A stretch of DNA of 64,000 nucleotides from Polaribacter sp. (GTDB taxonomy: Bacteria; Bacteroidota; Bacteroidia; Flavobacteriales; Flavobacteriaceae), in NCBI GenBank assembly GCA_018663625.1, contig JABJPX010000055.1, positions 1-64,000 on the forward strand, in the 5' to 3' direction. Below, in pieces: positions 43,796 to 53,404 of the stretch. Under the pieces are notes generated by a model that saw only the letters and a list, made by a program, of their open reading frames with translations, searched no databases and was not told the origin of the DNA. A program made the position numbers and the translations under genes. Every line of letters starts with the position of its first letter. The stretch's first letter is position 1.

Positions 43796-44161
43796 ATGGA
43801 AGTAATCGGTAAAGTAAAGTTAATTAGTGAGGTTCAAACTTTTGGATCAAACGGATTTAGAAAAAGAGAATTGGTCGTTACAACAGACGAGCAGTACCCT
43901 CAAATGATTATGGTAGAATTTGTTCAAGATAAATGTGATTTATTAAACAATTTTGCTGTGGGTCAAGATGTAAAAGTCGCTATCAATTTAAGAGGTAGAG
44001 AATGGATCAACCCGCAAGGAGAAGCAAAATACTTTAACTCTATCCAAGGATGGAGAATTGAAGCATTGTCGCAAGCTGCACCAAGTAACTTGCCTCCAGT
44101 AGATCAGTTCCAACCTGCAGCAAATGTTTCTGATACGGAACCAGACGATTTACCTTTCTAG
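43796..44161 (+). CDS. DUF3127 protein (single-stranded-DNA-binding-like)
   Basis: A 121-residue protein that fits DUF3127: an OB-fold-type beta domain with FRKRELVVTTDEQYPQ and INLRGREWINPQGEAKYFNS, then a disordered tail ending in an acidic DDLPF, a tail that recalls the SSB tip. DNA binding is suggested by family relatives but not proven. It shares an operon with the flavin reductase and ends at the 42-bp palindrome. Confidence 0.85.
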   Translation: MEVIGKVKLISEVQTFGSNGFRKRELVVTTDEQYPQMIMVEFVQDKCDLLNNFAVGQDVKVAINLRGREWINPQGEAKYFNSIQGWRIEALSQAAPSNLPPVDQFQPAANVSDTEPDDLPF

Positions 44162-44185
44162 AATTTGGTAAAGATTTTTAGCAAT

Positions 44186-44227
44186 AACACAAAGAGCGTT
44201 CATTTTAAAATGAACGCTCTTTGTGTT
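44186..44227. terminator. Perfect 42-bp palindrome, bidirectional terminator
   Basis: Two 21-bp halves are exact reverse complements with no central spacer, and T-rich sequence lies on both outer sides. It lies between convergent DUF3127 and DUF1456 genes and would end both transcripts. Confidence 0.85.
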
Positions 44228-44276
44228 TAATCAATATTGTATCGTTCTTTTTCAAACAAAAAAAGTATTCTAAGAA

Positions 44277-44522
44277 TTACTTCTTTTCTCCTTTTTTAGG
44301 CATTGGCCCTCGTAAGTGAACTACCAGTCCGTTTAAGAAATTACGTAGAATTTGATCACCACATTCTACATATTTTTCATGCTCTTCGTTTCTAAATAAA
44401 GCACCTAATTCTCCTTTACTTACCTTAAAATCTACCAACGCGCAGATTTCTACAATATCCGTATCACGCAATTTATGCGCCACACGTAATTTTTTTAAAA
44501 TATCGTTATTTGTTAATCCCAT
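44277..44522 (-). CDS. DUF1456 protein, single repeat
   Basis: An 81-residue protein like the first half of YehS, which has two DUF1456 repeats of about 70 residues; here only one is present. NNDILKKLRVAHKLRDTDIVEICALV and LGALFRNEEHEKYVECGDQILRNFLNGL are the conserved blocks. Function unknown. It lies 19 nt after the VTT-like membrane protein gene in the same direction, so they are probably co-transcribed. Confidence 0.85.
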   Translation of the reverse strand: MGLTNNDILKKLRVAHKLRDTDIVEICALVDFKVSKGELGALFRNEEHEKYVECGDQILRNFLNGLVVHLRGPMPKKGEKK

Positions 44523-44541
44523 AGTGCAAATGTAAGAGAAA

Positions 44542-45171
44542 TTAATTGACTACTTTAAAAATAGCCCAGGCATAAATTGCAAATCGAACAAATCGAAATA
44601 AACCAAAGAATACAACATTTCTAAAAGAGTATTTTATCATTCCAGCAGCAACGCAAGCAATTGAAAACGGCAAAGGTAATAAAGCCCCCACCAAAATTAA
44701 AAAACCTCCCCATTTGCGTGTATTTTTTAAATTTTCAGCCATTTTTACTTCCAAGTAATTTTTTACCGCTTTTATTTTTAAAGTCATTCTACCCAAAAAG
44801 TAAGAAATTAATCCGCCACCATATGAAAGTGTGGCTAAAAGAGTTAGATTGAAGATGGGTTCTGGTGTTTTTTTAGACCATGCAATAAATATTTCTGGAG
44901 GTATTAAACCTAATAAAGTTTCGGAGATGAAAAAAGTCGTTAACACACCAATTCGAGAAAAGGTTTCGGTTAAGTTTTCTAAACCATCATTGATGTCATA
45001 AATATATTTGTTAAACAAAAACAAACAAATAACGGCCACTACAATGGGTATAAAGGCTTTTTTAAGACTTTCCCAAACAAACAAATAAAAGCCCGTTCTT
45101 CCATAATAGTTGTGGAGTCTCTTAGCTATAAACGCAGTATTTTTTTTTCTTTTCTTTGCTTTTTTTTCCAA
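44542..45171 (-). CDS. DedA/VTT-like small membrane protein
   Basis: A 209-residue protein with a basic N-terminus and about five hydrophobic segments, including GLIPPEIFIAWSKK and LILVGALLPLPFSIACVAAGMIKYSFRNVVFFGLFRFVRFAIYA, which resembles the VTT/DedA signature GxLLPLPF. DedA relatives flip lipid carriers or maintain membrane charge; this is a family-level inference. The divergent aat gene is 119 nt away with facing -7 elements. Confidence 0.75.
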   Translation of the reverse strand: MEKKAKKRKKNTAFIAKRLHNYYGRTGFYLFVWESLKKAFIPIVVAVICLFLFNKYIYDINDGLENLTETFSRIGVLTTFFISETLLGLIPPEIFIAWSKKTPEPIFNLTLLATLSYGGGLISYFLGRMTLKIKAVKNYLEVKMAENLKNTRKWGGFLILVGALLPLPFSIACVAAGMIKYSFRNVVFFGLFRFVRFAIYAWAIFKVVN

Positions 45172-45195
45172 TTGGAAAGTATTTTAATTGTTTTG

Positions 45196-45216
45196 CAAAA
45201 ATAAGAACTAATTTTG
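45196..45216. promoter_or_regulatory. Back-to-back divergent -7 elements
   Basis: A minus-strand TATTTTTG (45196-45203) points to the VTT-like gene; a plus-strand TAATTTTG (45209-45216) points to aat. The two octamers are 5 nt apart, so the divergent promoters share upstream DNA. Confidence 0.45.
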
Positions 45217-45290
45217 TGGAAACAGGTATGAAAAAAATATTAACAATTTTTTGTGACTCTTAAATCTCAAAAACAAAAACAGCAATAATT

Positions 45291-45917
45291 TTGATTTGGC
45301 TTTCTGAAAAAATCGCTTTTCCTTCTTATGAAAATGCAACCAATAATGGGGTACTTGCTTTGGGCGGAGATTTGTCTGAAAAAAGATTAATTCATGCATA
45401 TAAAAACGGAATTTTTCCGTGGTTTTCTGAAGGAGAACCTATTGTGTGGTATTGTCCAGCAGAAAGAATGGTCTTGTATCCTGAAGAATTGAAAGTTTCA
45501 AAATCGATGCGACAAGTTCTTAAAAAAAACACCTATTTAATTTCAGAAAATACGGCTTTTGAAGAAGTCATTTTTAACTGCAAGAATATTGAGAGAAATG
45601 ATGGTTTAGGAACTTGGATCACCAATGAGATGGAGCAAGCATATCTTAAATTACATAATATGGGCATTGCAAAATCAATTGAAGTTTGGCAAGGAGATGA
45701 ATTGGTTGGTGGTTTGTATGGTGTTGAAGTTGGCAGTGTATTTTGTGGAGAAAGTATGTTTTCAAAAATTTCAAACGCATCGAAATTGGCATTCATTCAT
45801 TTGGTGCGAAAAGGAGGCTATAAATTGATCGATTGTCAGGTGCATAATGCGCATTTGGAAAGTTTAGGAGCTAGAGAAATTTCAAGGAATCAATTTTTAC
45901 AGCTTTTAAAATCTTAA
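45291..45917 (+). CDS. aat: Leucyl/phenylalanyl-tRNA-protein transferase
   Basis: A 208-residue N-end rule transferase that adds leucine or phenylalanine to N-terminal Arg or Lys and marks proteins for ClpS/ClpAP. GVLALGGDLSEKRLIHAY, GIFPWFSEGEPIVWYCP, and GGLYGVEVGSVFCGESMFS are typical. The start is TTG at 45291, which aligns with the usual Met. An in-frame ATG 63 nt upstream is cut off by a TAA after 11 codons. Confidence 0.92.
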   Translation: MIWLSEKIAFPSYENATNNGVLALGGDLSEKRLIHAYKNGIFPWFSEGEPIVWYCPAERMVLYPEELKVSKSMRQVLKKNTYLISENTAFEEVIFNCKNIERNDGLGTWITNEMEQAYLKLHNMGIAKSIEVWQGDELVGGLYGVEVGSVFCGESMFSKISNASKLAFIHLVRKGGYKLIDCQVHNAHLESLGAREISRNQFLQLLKS

Positions 45918-45962
45918 ATATCTGTAAGACTTTGTAACTTTACACGCATAGAAAACTGAAAT

Positions 45963-46289
45963 ATGAATATAGAAAACGCTCAGAAGCAAGTAGATGATTG
46001 GATCAAAGCCCATGGTGTTCGTTATTTTAACGAGTTAACCAATATGGCACAACTTACCGAAGAGGTTGGTGAAGTAGCTAGAATCATTGCCCGAAGATAT
46101 GGCGAGCAAAGTGAAAAAGCATCGGATAAAAACAAAGATTTAGGGGAGGAGTTGGCAGATGTACTCTTTGTGGTACTTTGTTTGGCAAACCAAACAGGTA
46201 TTGACTTAAAAGACGCTTTTGAAAAAAAATTAGATATTAAAACGCAACGTGATCACGATCGTCATCACAACAATCAAAAATTAAAATAA
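45963..46289 (+). CDS. MazG-like nucleotide pyrophosphohydrolase
   Basis: A 108-residue all-alpha pyrophosphatase. The metal-binding EEVGEVARII (about 35-44) and ELADVLFVVLCL (about 72-83) carry the acidic quartet of MazG-like enzymes that cleave nucleoside triphosphates to monophosphates. A single copy of the domain is present, so it is not full MazG. It abuts the next membrane gene. Confidence 0.88.
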   Translation: MNIENAQKQVDDWIKAHGVRYFNELTNMAQLTEEVGEVARIIARRYGEQSEKASDKNKDLGEELADVLFVVLCLANQTGIDLKDAFEKKLDIKTQRDHDRHHNNQKLK

Positions 46290-46538
46290 ATGAATTTTTC
46301 ACAAAAAATAAAACTACAAGAATTTTGGAGCAATGTGCTAAAAGTGGCAATCCCGTTTTTTCTCATTGTTACGCTATTCTCTCTTTTCTTTAATAGTTGG
46401 AAAGCAATTTTTGCTGGAGATTGGGCTGTAGTTTCTGAAATTAATTTTGATGCTGGGAAATGGAAAATTTTCTGGGGAACAAAAGTGGTTATTTGTTTTA
46501 TCTACGGAATGTATGTTACTAATAAGAATATGAAGTAA
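46290..46538 (+). CDS. Small hypothetical membrane protein
   Basis: An 82-residue protein with two hydrophobic segments (about 17-35 and 58-75). Not recognised. It starts on the base after the MazG-like stop, so the two are co-translated. Its role is unclear. Confidence 0.65.
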   Translation: MNFSQKIKLQEFWSNVLKVAIPFFLIVTLFSLFFNSWKAIFAGDWAVVSEINFDAGKWKIFWGTKVVICFIYGMYVTNKNMK

Positions 46539-46622
46539 TTGCTTAAACTTTAACACGCTCAGGTTAACATCCTCACAATTAATAAAAATTAAATCTTTTT
46601 TATTTCATCGGTCTGTAAGTCA

Positions 46623-46658
46623 AAGCGTGTTGAAGACTTTGTATGCTCCAACACGCTT
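46623..46658. terminator. Convergent hairpin between the MazG operon and the BNR gene
   Basis: Perfect 10-bp inverted repeat AAGCGTGTTG/CAACACGCTT with a 16-nt loop. It has no strong T-run, so termination strength is doubtful. A further AACACGCT copy lies near 46552. Confidence 0.5.
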
Positions 46659-46675
46659 GTTTAGACACAGTAGAA

Positions 46676-49600
46676 TCAATCCAATTGAATAAAATCGATG
46701 GTACTTTCTTTTACCTTTTTATTCAAAGCTTGTACTTTGATTTCAAACAAAGTATATAGTTTTGCCAATTCGATGTCAATTTTTTTAGTGATCTCATTTT
46801 TAAAATCAACTTCTTGTTGTGTTGGCTTGTAGTTTCCAACTCGTGTTAATGAATTGATGTGCGCCAATTTATTATTCAACCGAATCGGGTAATTTAGTGG
46901 ATCTTGTCCGCTTTTACTTTTGGTTTGATACAAAACTACTTCTATGGCTGTCATTTCTTTGACCAATGTATCAGCAAAATCAATCAATTCTTTGTGCTTT
47001 TTCTTGTCAGCAATCGATTTTTTTAATGCCGCTATTTGTGTGCTTACTTTTTTCACATTCTTCAAGGCAGTATGAATTTCTGTAACTTTTTTATTGATGT
47101 CATTAATAAATTCAAACTGGGCTTTCATGTCTTCTTCAGAAGCTTCAGAGACAGGGTTTCTTAATAGTGAAAAGGATTGTTTTTGGGGTTTGTCATTTAC
47201 CGACAATTCAACGGTATATTCACCAGGTAAAGCCATTGGACCATTTAAAGAAGCCCACCATAAAATCATCCCTTTTACTTTTTCGGCACCTTCATACATC
47301 ATGTTCCAATAGAAAATATTATTTCCTTCTTCAACTGTTAATAGACTTTCTTTTTTGTCTTTATTAGGTTGGTTACTAAAGGTCTTTACTAACTGATTTT
47401 TCGCATCAAAAACACGGAGAGCAATGGTGTCTTTTTCGCCTATTTTTTTGATAAAAAAATTGAAAGCAGCGCCTCCTGGATGATTGGTTCCTGCGGTTCT
47501 TGAGGTGCGTCCGTTTCCTCCTCCCATTCGATATGCATCTTGAGGTTTGAAAAGCACAACCTCCTGTTGCATCAAAGCTTTGTTTAATTGATGAATTGGT
47601 GTTAAGTCGTCTATAATCCACAAAGATCTTCCTTGAGTTGCTGCAATTAAATTGTTATTTTTAATAGTCAAATCGGTAATGGGTACAATGGGTAAATTTT
47701 GTTGAAATTGTTGCCATTTTTTGCCATCATTAAAAGAAATAAACATGCCACGTTCTGTTCCAGCATATAGCAATCCTTTTCTTTTAGGGTCTGCTTTCAA
47801 TGCTCTTGTAAAAGCTTCCTCTCCAATTCCATCAACAATTAATTTCCAAGATTTCCCGTAGTTTTCAGTTTTATAAATATACGGTCTGTAATCTCCTGTT
47901 TTGTATTTTGTACCGACAATATAAGCGCCTCCTTTTGTAAAAGGAGCTACCTCTATGCTATTAATCATCATCCATTCTGGCATTTTTTTAGGGGTGATGT
48001 CGGTCCAAGTTTCACCTCCATTTTTTGTGATATGCACCAATCCATCATCAGAACCTACCCAAATTAGGTCTTTTTCATACTTGGATTCTACTGCTGCGAA
48101 AATGGTCCCATAATATTCTACACTGGTGTTGTCTTTGGTAATTGGACCTCCAGAGGGACCTAGTGTTTTTGGATCGTTCCGTGTTAAATCTGGACTGATA
48201 ACTTCCCAAGACTGTCCTTCATTTTCAGTTTTATGCAAATGATTTGATGCTGCGTACAATCGATTGGTTGTATTGGGTGAAAAGAAGATTGGAAAATTCC
48301 ATTGAAAACGATATTTAGAATCGATTGCACCGTGCCCCATTGGGTCGTCTGGCCAAACATTGATGGCTCTTGTTTCCCCTGTTTTATGGTTTCTTCTTGT
48401 AAGTAATCCACTATAACTTCCGCCATAAACAATGTCGTTGTTCGATGGATCTACAGCGATATGTGCACTTTCGCCACCCGCCGTAGATTCCCAATCACGC
48501 TCGTTTATAAAACGTCCATTTGTTCGATGCGGAATTCGTAATGTTGAATTGTCTTGTTGTGCGACATAAATTCGATACGGAAAATGATTGTCTGTGGTTA
48601 CTCTGTAAAACTGAGATGTGGGCTGATTCATATAGGTACTCCAGTTTTCTCCCGCATCAAAAGAAACTTGAGCACCACCGTCATCTGCAATCACCATTCG
48701 TTGGTTGTCTTCGGGGGCAATCCATAAATCATGATGATCGCCATGGGGTGCATTAAATGTGGTATAGGTTTTCCCTCCATCAGTAGATTTGTGATATCGA
48801 ACATTCAATACATATAAAATGTCTTCGTCCTGTGTGTCTGCATACAAACGGGTATAGTACCAAGCTCTTTGTCTTAATTTGCGTTCCGCATTTATTAATT
48901 TCCAAGTTTTCCCAGCATCTATAGATTTGTAAACACCCCCTTTTTTGTTTTCAATGAGTGCCCATACAATATCAGAATTTACTGGCGAAACAGTAACGCC
49001 GCTAATACCCCAGGTTCCTTTGGGAAGTCCTTTGTGGGGAGATATATTTGTCCAAGTATCCCCGCCATCAGTACTTTTGTAGAGTGCGGATCCTTTTCCA
49101 CCAGAGGATAAACTGTACGGTGTTCTTCTAACATCCCAGGTAGTTGCATATAAAATTCTTGGATTGTTTGGATCGATAATTAAATCAATAGCTCCTGAGT
49201 TTTCATCGGCAAAAAGTACGCGTTTCCAATTTTCTCCTCCGTCAATCGATTTGTAAACGCCTCTTTCTTTGGTTGGTTTGTAGAGATCCCCTAAGACTGC
49301 TGCAAAAACAATTTCAGCATTTTTAGGGTGAATTCTCATTCTTGGAATATGTCTTGAATTTTTTAATCCGATATGTTTCCAGGTTTTACCTGCATTTTCA
49401 GATTTCCAAACTCCGTCCCCTGAAGAAACATTTCCACGAACGGTTTTTTCTCCCATTCCAACATATATGACATTATTGTCACTGTCAGAAACCGCAACAG
49501 CACCTACAGACCCACCAAAGAATCCGTCAGAAATATTTGTCCAAGTGTTTCCCGCATCGGTTGTTTTCCAAACACCACCACCTGTACTTCCCATGTAAAA

Positions 49601-49783
49601 AAGATTGGCTTTGCCAGCAACACCAGTTACAGCAGCACTTCGCCCGCCTCTATGTGGACCAATATTTCGCCATTTTGTTGCACTAAAATATTCCGAAGAA
49701 ATTTTGTCAACTTTTTTTTGTGCAGTAACTTTGACATTCACGGAAAGAACTAGGCAAATTGCCAGAAGGAAGTGTTTTTTCAT
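46676..49783 (-). CDS. BNR/Asp-box repeat (sortilin-VPS10-like) secreted protein
   Basis: A 1035-residue secreted protein. A signal peptide ends near TAQ (about 22). Two beta-propeller-like halves cover about 30-700, with many Asp-box motifs of the S/T-x-D-x-G-x-T-W kind (such as KTTDAGNTWTN, KSTDGGDTWTN, TKNGGETWTD), as in glycosidases and VPS10 domains. A lysine-rich helical domain follows (about 850-1030). It is often annotated as a glycosyl hydrolase, but I see no proven catalytic residues. There is no type IX secretion tail. Confidence 0.8.
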   Translation of the reverse strand: MKKHFLLAICLVLSVNVKVTAQKKVDKISSEYFSATKWRNIGPHRGGRSAAVTGVAGKANLFYMGSTGGGVWKTTDAGNTWTNISDGFFGGSVGAVAVSDSDNNVIYVGMGEKTVRGNVSSGDGVWKSENAGKTWKHIGLKNSRHIPRMRIHPKNAEIVFAAVLGDLYKPTKERGVYKSIDGGENWKRVLFADENSGAIDLIIDPNNPRILYATTWDVRRTPYSLSSGGKGSALYKSTDGGDTWTNISPHKGLPKGTWGISGVTVSPVNSDIVWALIENKKGGVYKSIDAGKTWKLINAERKLRQRAWYYTRLYADTQDEDILYVLNVRYHKSTDGGKTYTTFNAPHGDHHDLWIAPEDNQRMVIADDGGAQVSFDAGENWSTYMNQPTSQFYRVTTDNHFPYRIYVAQQDNSTLRIPHRTNGRFINERDWESTAGGESAHIAVDPSNNDIVYGGSYSGLLTRRNHKTGETRAINVWPDDPMGHGAIDSKYRFQWNFPIFFSPNTTNRLYAASNHLHKTENEGQSWEVISPDLTRNDPKTLGPSGGPITKDNTSVEYYGTIFAAVESKYEKDLIWVGSDDGLVHITKNGGETWTDITPKKMPEWMMINSIEVAPFTKGGAYIVGTKYKTGDYRPYIYKTENYGKSWKLIVDGIGEEAFTRALKADPKRKGLLYAGTERGMFISFNDGKKWQQFQQNLPIVPITDLTIKNNNLIAATQGRSLWIIDDLTPIHQLNKALMQQEVVLFKPQDAYRMGGGNGRTSRTAGTNHPGGAAFNFFIKKIGEKDTIALRVFDAKNQLVKTFSNQPNKDKKESLLTVEEGNNIFYWNMMYEGAEKVKGMILWWASLNGPMALPGEYTVELSVNDKPQKQSFSLLRNPVSEASEEDMKAQFEFINDINKKVTEIHTALKNVKKVSTQIAALKKSIADKKKHKELIDFADTLVKEMTAIEVVLYQTKSKSGQDPLNYPIRLNNKLAHINSLTRVGNYKPTQQEVDFKNEITKKIDIELAKLYTLFEIKVQALNKKVKESTIDFIQLD

Positions 49784-49838
49784 AAGGGTTCGTTATTATT
49801 TTCGAGTCTAAAAATAAGAATTAAAATCAGGTTTTAGA

Positions 49839-51068
49839 ATGGACATCTTGTTAAATGTTAGTACGAGTGCAAAAATTATTGAGAAAATAGTAATTTCTGG
49901 GTCTAAAAGTGAGTCGAACCGATTGCTAATTTTACAAGAATTGTTTCCAGAAATTTCGATAGAAAATTTATCAGATTCAGATGATTCGATTCATTTGCAG
50001 CACGCACTTTCTACGGAAGCGTCTACAATAGATATTGGTCATGCTGGAACTGCAATGCGTTTTTTGGTTGGTTATTTTGCTTCGAAACAAAACAGTGAGG
50101 TGATCTTAACAGGTTCTGAAAGGATGCAGCAAAGACCCATAGGTATTTTAGTGGAAGCGCTAAGAGACTTGGGAGCAGACATTTCTTATGAAGAAAATGA
50201 AGGATATCCACCAGTAAGAATTAAAGGAAAAGCCATTACAAAAAACAACGTACAAATTAATGGAAATGTGAGTAGTCAATATATATCATCTTTAATCCTA
50301 ATGGGAACTCACTTAGCAAAAGGGGTAACCATTGAGCTGATGGGTAAAATTACTTCGATTCCATATATAAATATGACTTTGAGTTTGTTGAATCAATTGG
50401 GAATTTCAACCCATTTTGAAGGCAATATCATTCAAGTTTTACCAGCAAAAAAGCTACAAAAGCAAACAGTGGTTGTAGAATCTGATTGGAGTTCTGCTTC
50501 TTATTTTTATGCTGTTGCAGCGTTTAGTGAAGTTGGATCTGAAATTCAATTGTCTGCCTATAAAAAAGAAAGTTTACAGGGAGATTCGTGTTTGGCAGAA
50601 ATTTATACCCACTTTGGTGTTGAAACTGTTTTTGACCAAAATACAATCACCTTAAAAAAAGTAAGTGCATCAGAAGCGGGGCTTTTAACCCTCGATCTAA
50701 AGAATGCTCCAGACATTGCACAAACGATTGCGGTTACTTGCTTTGGACTGGGTGTCACGTGTCATTTAACAGGGCTCCACACCTTAAAAATTAAGGAAAC
50801 AGATCGGTTAGAAGCATTGGAAGCAGAATTAAAAAAATTAGGGGCTTCCATCTCAATTACCAATGAAAGCTTATCGCTTTCAACATCGGAGGTAATGCAT
50901 GAGAATATTGCAATCAAAACCTACAACGATCATAGAATGGCAATGGCTTTCGCACCTTTGGCTTTTAAAGTGCCAATTGCTATTTTAGATGCTGAAGTGG
51001 TTTCTAAATCCTATCAAAAATTCTGGAAGGACATGCAGCAAATAGGGATTCAAATTAAAGAACTGTAA
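49839..51068 (+). CDS. aroA: 3-phosphoshikimate 1-carboxyvinyltransferase (EPSP synthase)
   Basis: A 409-residue shikimate-pathway enzyme. [14 protein letters not shown], the [15 protein letters not shown] loop (the LxGNAGTAxRxL block), YISSLILMG and [13 protein letters not shown] are the signatures. It transfers enolpyruvate to shikimate 3-phosphate on the way to chorismate. It stands alone, with queA downstream on its own promoter. Confidence 0.96.
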   Translation: MDILLNVSTSAKIIEKIVISGSKSESNRLLILQELFPEISIENLSDSDDSIHLQHALSTEASTIDIGHAGTAMRFLVGYFASKQNSEVILTGSERMQQRPIGILVEALRDLGADISYEENEGYPPVRIKGKAITKNNVQINGNVSSQYISSLILMGTHLAKGVTIELMGKITSIPYINMTLSLLNQLGISTHFEGNIIQVLPAKKLQKQTVVVESDWSSASYFYAVAAFSEVGSEIQLSAYKKESLQGDSCLAEIYTHFGVETVFDQNTITLKKVSASEAGLLTLDLKNAPDIAQTIAVTCFGLGVTCHLTGLHTLKIKETDRLEALEAELKKLGASISITNESLSLSTSEVMHENIAIKTYNDHRMAMAFAPLAFKVPIAILDAEVVSKSYQKFWKDMQQIGIQIKEL

Positions 51069-51086
51069 ATTAAACAGGGAAACACT

Positions 51087-51118
51087 TGACAACGCCTATT
51101 CCGATATCGTATCTTTGC
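51087..51118 (+). promoter_or_regulatory. queA promoter (-33 and -7)
   Basis: TTG (51087-51089) and TATCTTTG (51111-51118), 21 nt apart, form a good -33/-7 pair. The octamer ends 23 nt before the queA ATG. Confidence 0.6.
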
Positions 51119-51141
51119 CGCCTTTACATCAAACAAAACTT

Positions 51142-52191
51142 ATGAAACTATCTCAGTTCGAATTCGAATTACCCGAAGAATTAATTTCAAAATATCCATC
51201 AAATCATCGAGATGAATCTCGTTTGATGGTCGTGAATAGAAAAGAAGGTACTATAGAACACAAACTTTTTAAAGACGTTATTGATTACTTCGAAGAAGGT
51301 GATGTAATGATGTTGAATGATACCAAGGTTTTTCCTGCCAGAATGTATGGTAATAAGGAAAAAACAGGTGCAAGAATTGAAGTTTTCTTATTAAGAGAAC
51401 TAAATTCAGAAAACAGATTGTGGGATGTATTGGTAGATCCAGCAAGAAAAATTAGAATCGGAAACAAATTATTTTTTGGAGAAGATGATAGTTTAGTTGC
51501 CGAAGTAATTGACAATACAACTTCTAGAGGAAGAACATTACGTTTCCTATTTGACGGAAGTTATGAGGAATTTAGAGCGAAATTATTGGAATTAGGAGAA
51601 ACTCCTTTACCAAAATTAATCGGTAGAGATGTAGAAGAATTAGACAAAGAAAGATATCAAACTATTTTTGCAAAAAATGAAGGAGCAGTCGCTGCACCAT
51701 CTGCAGGATTGCACTTTTCTAAACACTTGCTAAAACGTTTAGAAATTAAAGGTGTCGAATTTGCAGAAACAACATTACATGTTGGTTTGGGTACGTTTGC
51801 ACCGGTTGAGGTAGAAGATTTATCGAAGCATAAAATGGATTCTGAGCAAATTGTTATTTCTCCAAATTCTGCAGACAAAATAAATTCTGCTAAAATAGAA
51901 AAAAGAAGAATTTGTGCAGTAGGAACCACTGTTATGAGAACAGTAGAGTCTTCGGTTTCTGCAAATCAACAATTAAATCCATATACAGGTTGGACCAATA
52001 AATTTCTTTTCCCTCCTCATGAGTTTAGTATTGCAAACAGCATGATTTCAAACTTTCACAAACCAAAATCTACTTTATTAATGTCTGTTGCCGCTTTTGG
52101 AGGCTATGACTTAATAATGGAAGCCTATAAAGTTGCCATCAAAGAAAAGTATAAATTCTATGCTTATGGAGATGCAATGTTGATTATCTAA
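51142..52191 (+). CDS. queA: S-adenosylmethionine:tRNA ribosyltransferase-isomerase
   Basis: A 349-residue enzyme that adds the epoxycyclopentane part of queuosine to t[47 protein letters not shown] and [10 protein letters not shown] are conserved. I use the ATG at 51142: a leader frame of nine codons precedes it but lies inside the promoter. A strong hairpin follows at 52214-52248. Confidence 0.96.
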   Translation: MKLSQFEFELPEELISKYPSNHRDESRLMVVNRKEGTIEHKLFKDVIDYFEEGDVMMLNDTKVFPARMYGNKEKTGARIEVFLLRELNSENRLWDVLVDPARKIRIGNKLFFGEDDSLVAEVIDNTTSRGRTLRFLFDGSYEEFRAKLLELGETPLPKLIGRDVEELDKERYQTIFAKNEGAVAAPSAGLHFSKHLLKRLEIKGVEFAETTLHVGLGTFAPVEVEDLSKHKMDSEQIVISPNSADKINSAKIEKRRICAVGTTVMRTVESSVSANQQLNPYTGWTNKFLFPPHEFSIANSMISNFHKPKSTLLMSVAAFGGYDLIMEAYKVAIKEKYKFYAYGDAMLII

Positions 52192-52213
52192 GAAATTCAG
52201 CAATTCAAGAATT

Positions 52214-52248
52214 AAAAACTGGTACTTCATTTAGGTACCAGTTTTTTT
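52214..52248 (+). terminator. Intrinsic terminator of queA
   Basis: Stem AAAACTGGTAC/GTACCAGTTTT with a 7-9-nt loop and seven T after it. It stands 23 nt after the queA stop. Confidence 0.88.
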
Positions 52249-52298
52249 ATGCATATTTTTGCAACCGTGCTATTTTTTAACCGTTTAACCATTTTACA

Positions 52299-53336
52299 TT
52301 GAATAAAAAGAAAGACATCAGAGCATTAACGAAAGAGGCATTAAGAGATTTTTTTGTTGAAAATGGCGATAAAGCATTTCGTGGAAATCAAGTGTACGAA
52401 TGGTTGTGGAGTAAAGCATCTCACACTTTTGAAGACATGACCAATGTTTCTAAAGCGACCAGAGCAATGTTAGAAGAAAACTTTGTTATCAATCATATAA
52501 AGGTTGATTCGATGCAAAGAAGTAAAGATGGTACCATTAAGAACGGGATAAAATTACACGATGGTTTTATTGTAGAATCGGTTTTAATACCCACACCAAA
52601 AAGAACAACAGCCTGTGTTTCTAGTCAAGTTGGATGTAGTTTAGATTGCAAGTTTTGTGCTACTTCTCGCTTAAAGAGAATGCGAAATTTGAATCCAGAT
52701 GAAATTTATGATCAAGTAGTTGCCATTGATAATCAAAGTCGATTGTATCACAATCATAAGTTGTCTAATATTGTTTTTATGGGCATGGGAGAACCTTTAA
52801 TGAATTACAACAACGTCATTAAATCTATCGAAAAAATTACGTCACCAGAAGGCTTAGGAATGTCTCCCAAAAGAATTACCGTATCCACTTCTGGTGTGCC
52901 AAAAATTATCAAAAAAATGGCAGATGATGAAGTGAAATTCAATTTAGCTGTCTCGTTACACTCTGCAATAGACGAAGTACGAACTTCAATTATGCCTTTT
53001 AACACGAATTTTCCTTTAGATGATTTAAGAGCGTCTTTAGAATATTGGTATGAAAAAACGGCGCGTATCATTACCTATGAATACATAGTTTGGAAAGGGA
53101 TTAATGACCGAAAAGAAGATATACAAGCCTTGGTGAAGTTTTGTGGTTATGTGCCCTGTAAAGTCAACTTAATAGAGTACAATCCGATAGATGATGGGGA
53201 GTTTCAGCAAGCAAGCTCTTCCGCGATTAATAGTTATATTTCCAACCTTGAAATGCATGACATTACGGTAAATGTACGTCGTTCTAGAGGAAAAGATATT
53301 GATGCTGCTTGTGGCCAATTGGCAAATAAATCGTAA
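52299..53336 (+). CDS. rlmN: Dual-specificity RNA methyltransferase RlmN
   Basis: A 345-residue radical-SAM enzyme that methylates A2503 of 23S rRNA and A37 of some tRNAs. The 4Fe-4S motif CSLDCKFC and the GMGEPLMNY block are clear. The start is TTG at 52299; the N-terminus (MNKKKDIRALTKEALRDFF) is normal. The likely -7 octamer (TATTTTTG, 52254-52261) overlaps the end of the queA terminator region. Confidence 0.95.
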   Translation: MNKKKDIRALTKEALRDFFVENGDKAFRGNQVYEWLWSKASHTFEDMTNVSKATRAMLEENFVINHIKVDSMQRSKDGTIKNGIKLHDGFIVESVLIPTPKRTTACVSSQVGCSLDCKFCATSRLKRMRNLNPDEIYDQVVAIDNQSRLYHNHKLSNIVFMGMGEPLMNYNNVIKSIEKITSPEGLGMSPKRITVSTSGVPKIIKKMADDEVKFNLAVSLHSAIDEVRTSIMPFNTNFPLDDLRASLEYWYEKTARIITYEYIVWKGINDRKEDIQALVKFCGYVPCKVNLIEYNPIDDGEFQQASSSAINSYISNLEMHDITVNVRRSRGKDIDAACGQLANKS

Positions 53337-53404
53337 ACAAATTATAGGCCTTTCAGGGTCCAAAAATCTGTAAGGTCTTGTTTAAATTTCGTAATTTTGT
53401 ACAC

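Noticed and set aside
46676-49783. Glycosyl hydrolase call for the large BNR-repeat protein
   Set aside because: Asp-box repeats are structural and are found in many non-hydrolytic propellers; I could not identify catalytic residues.
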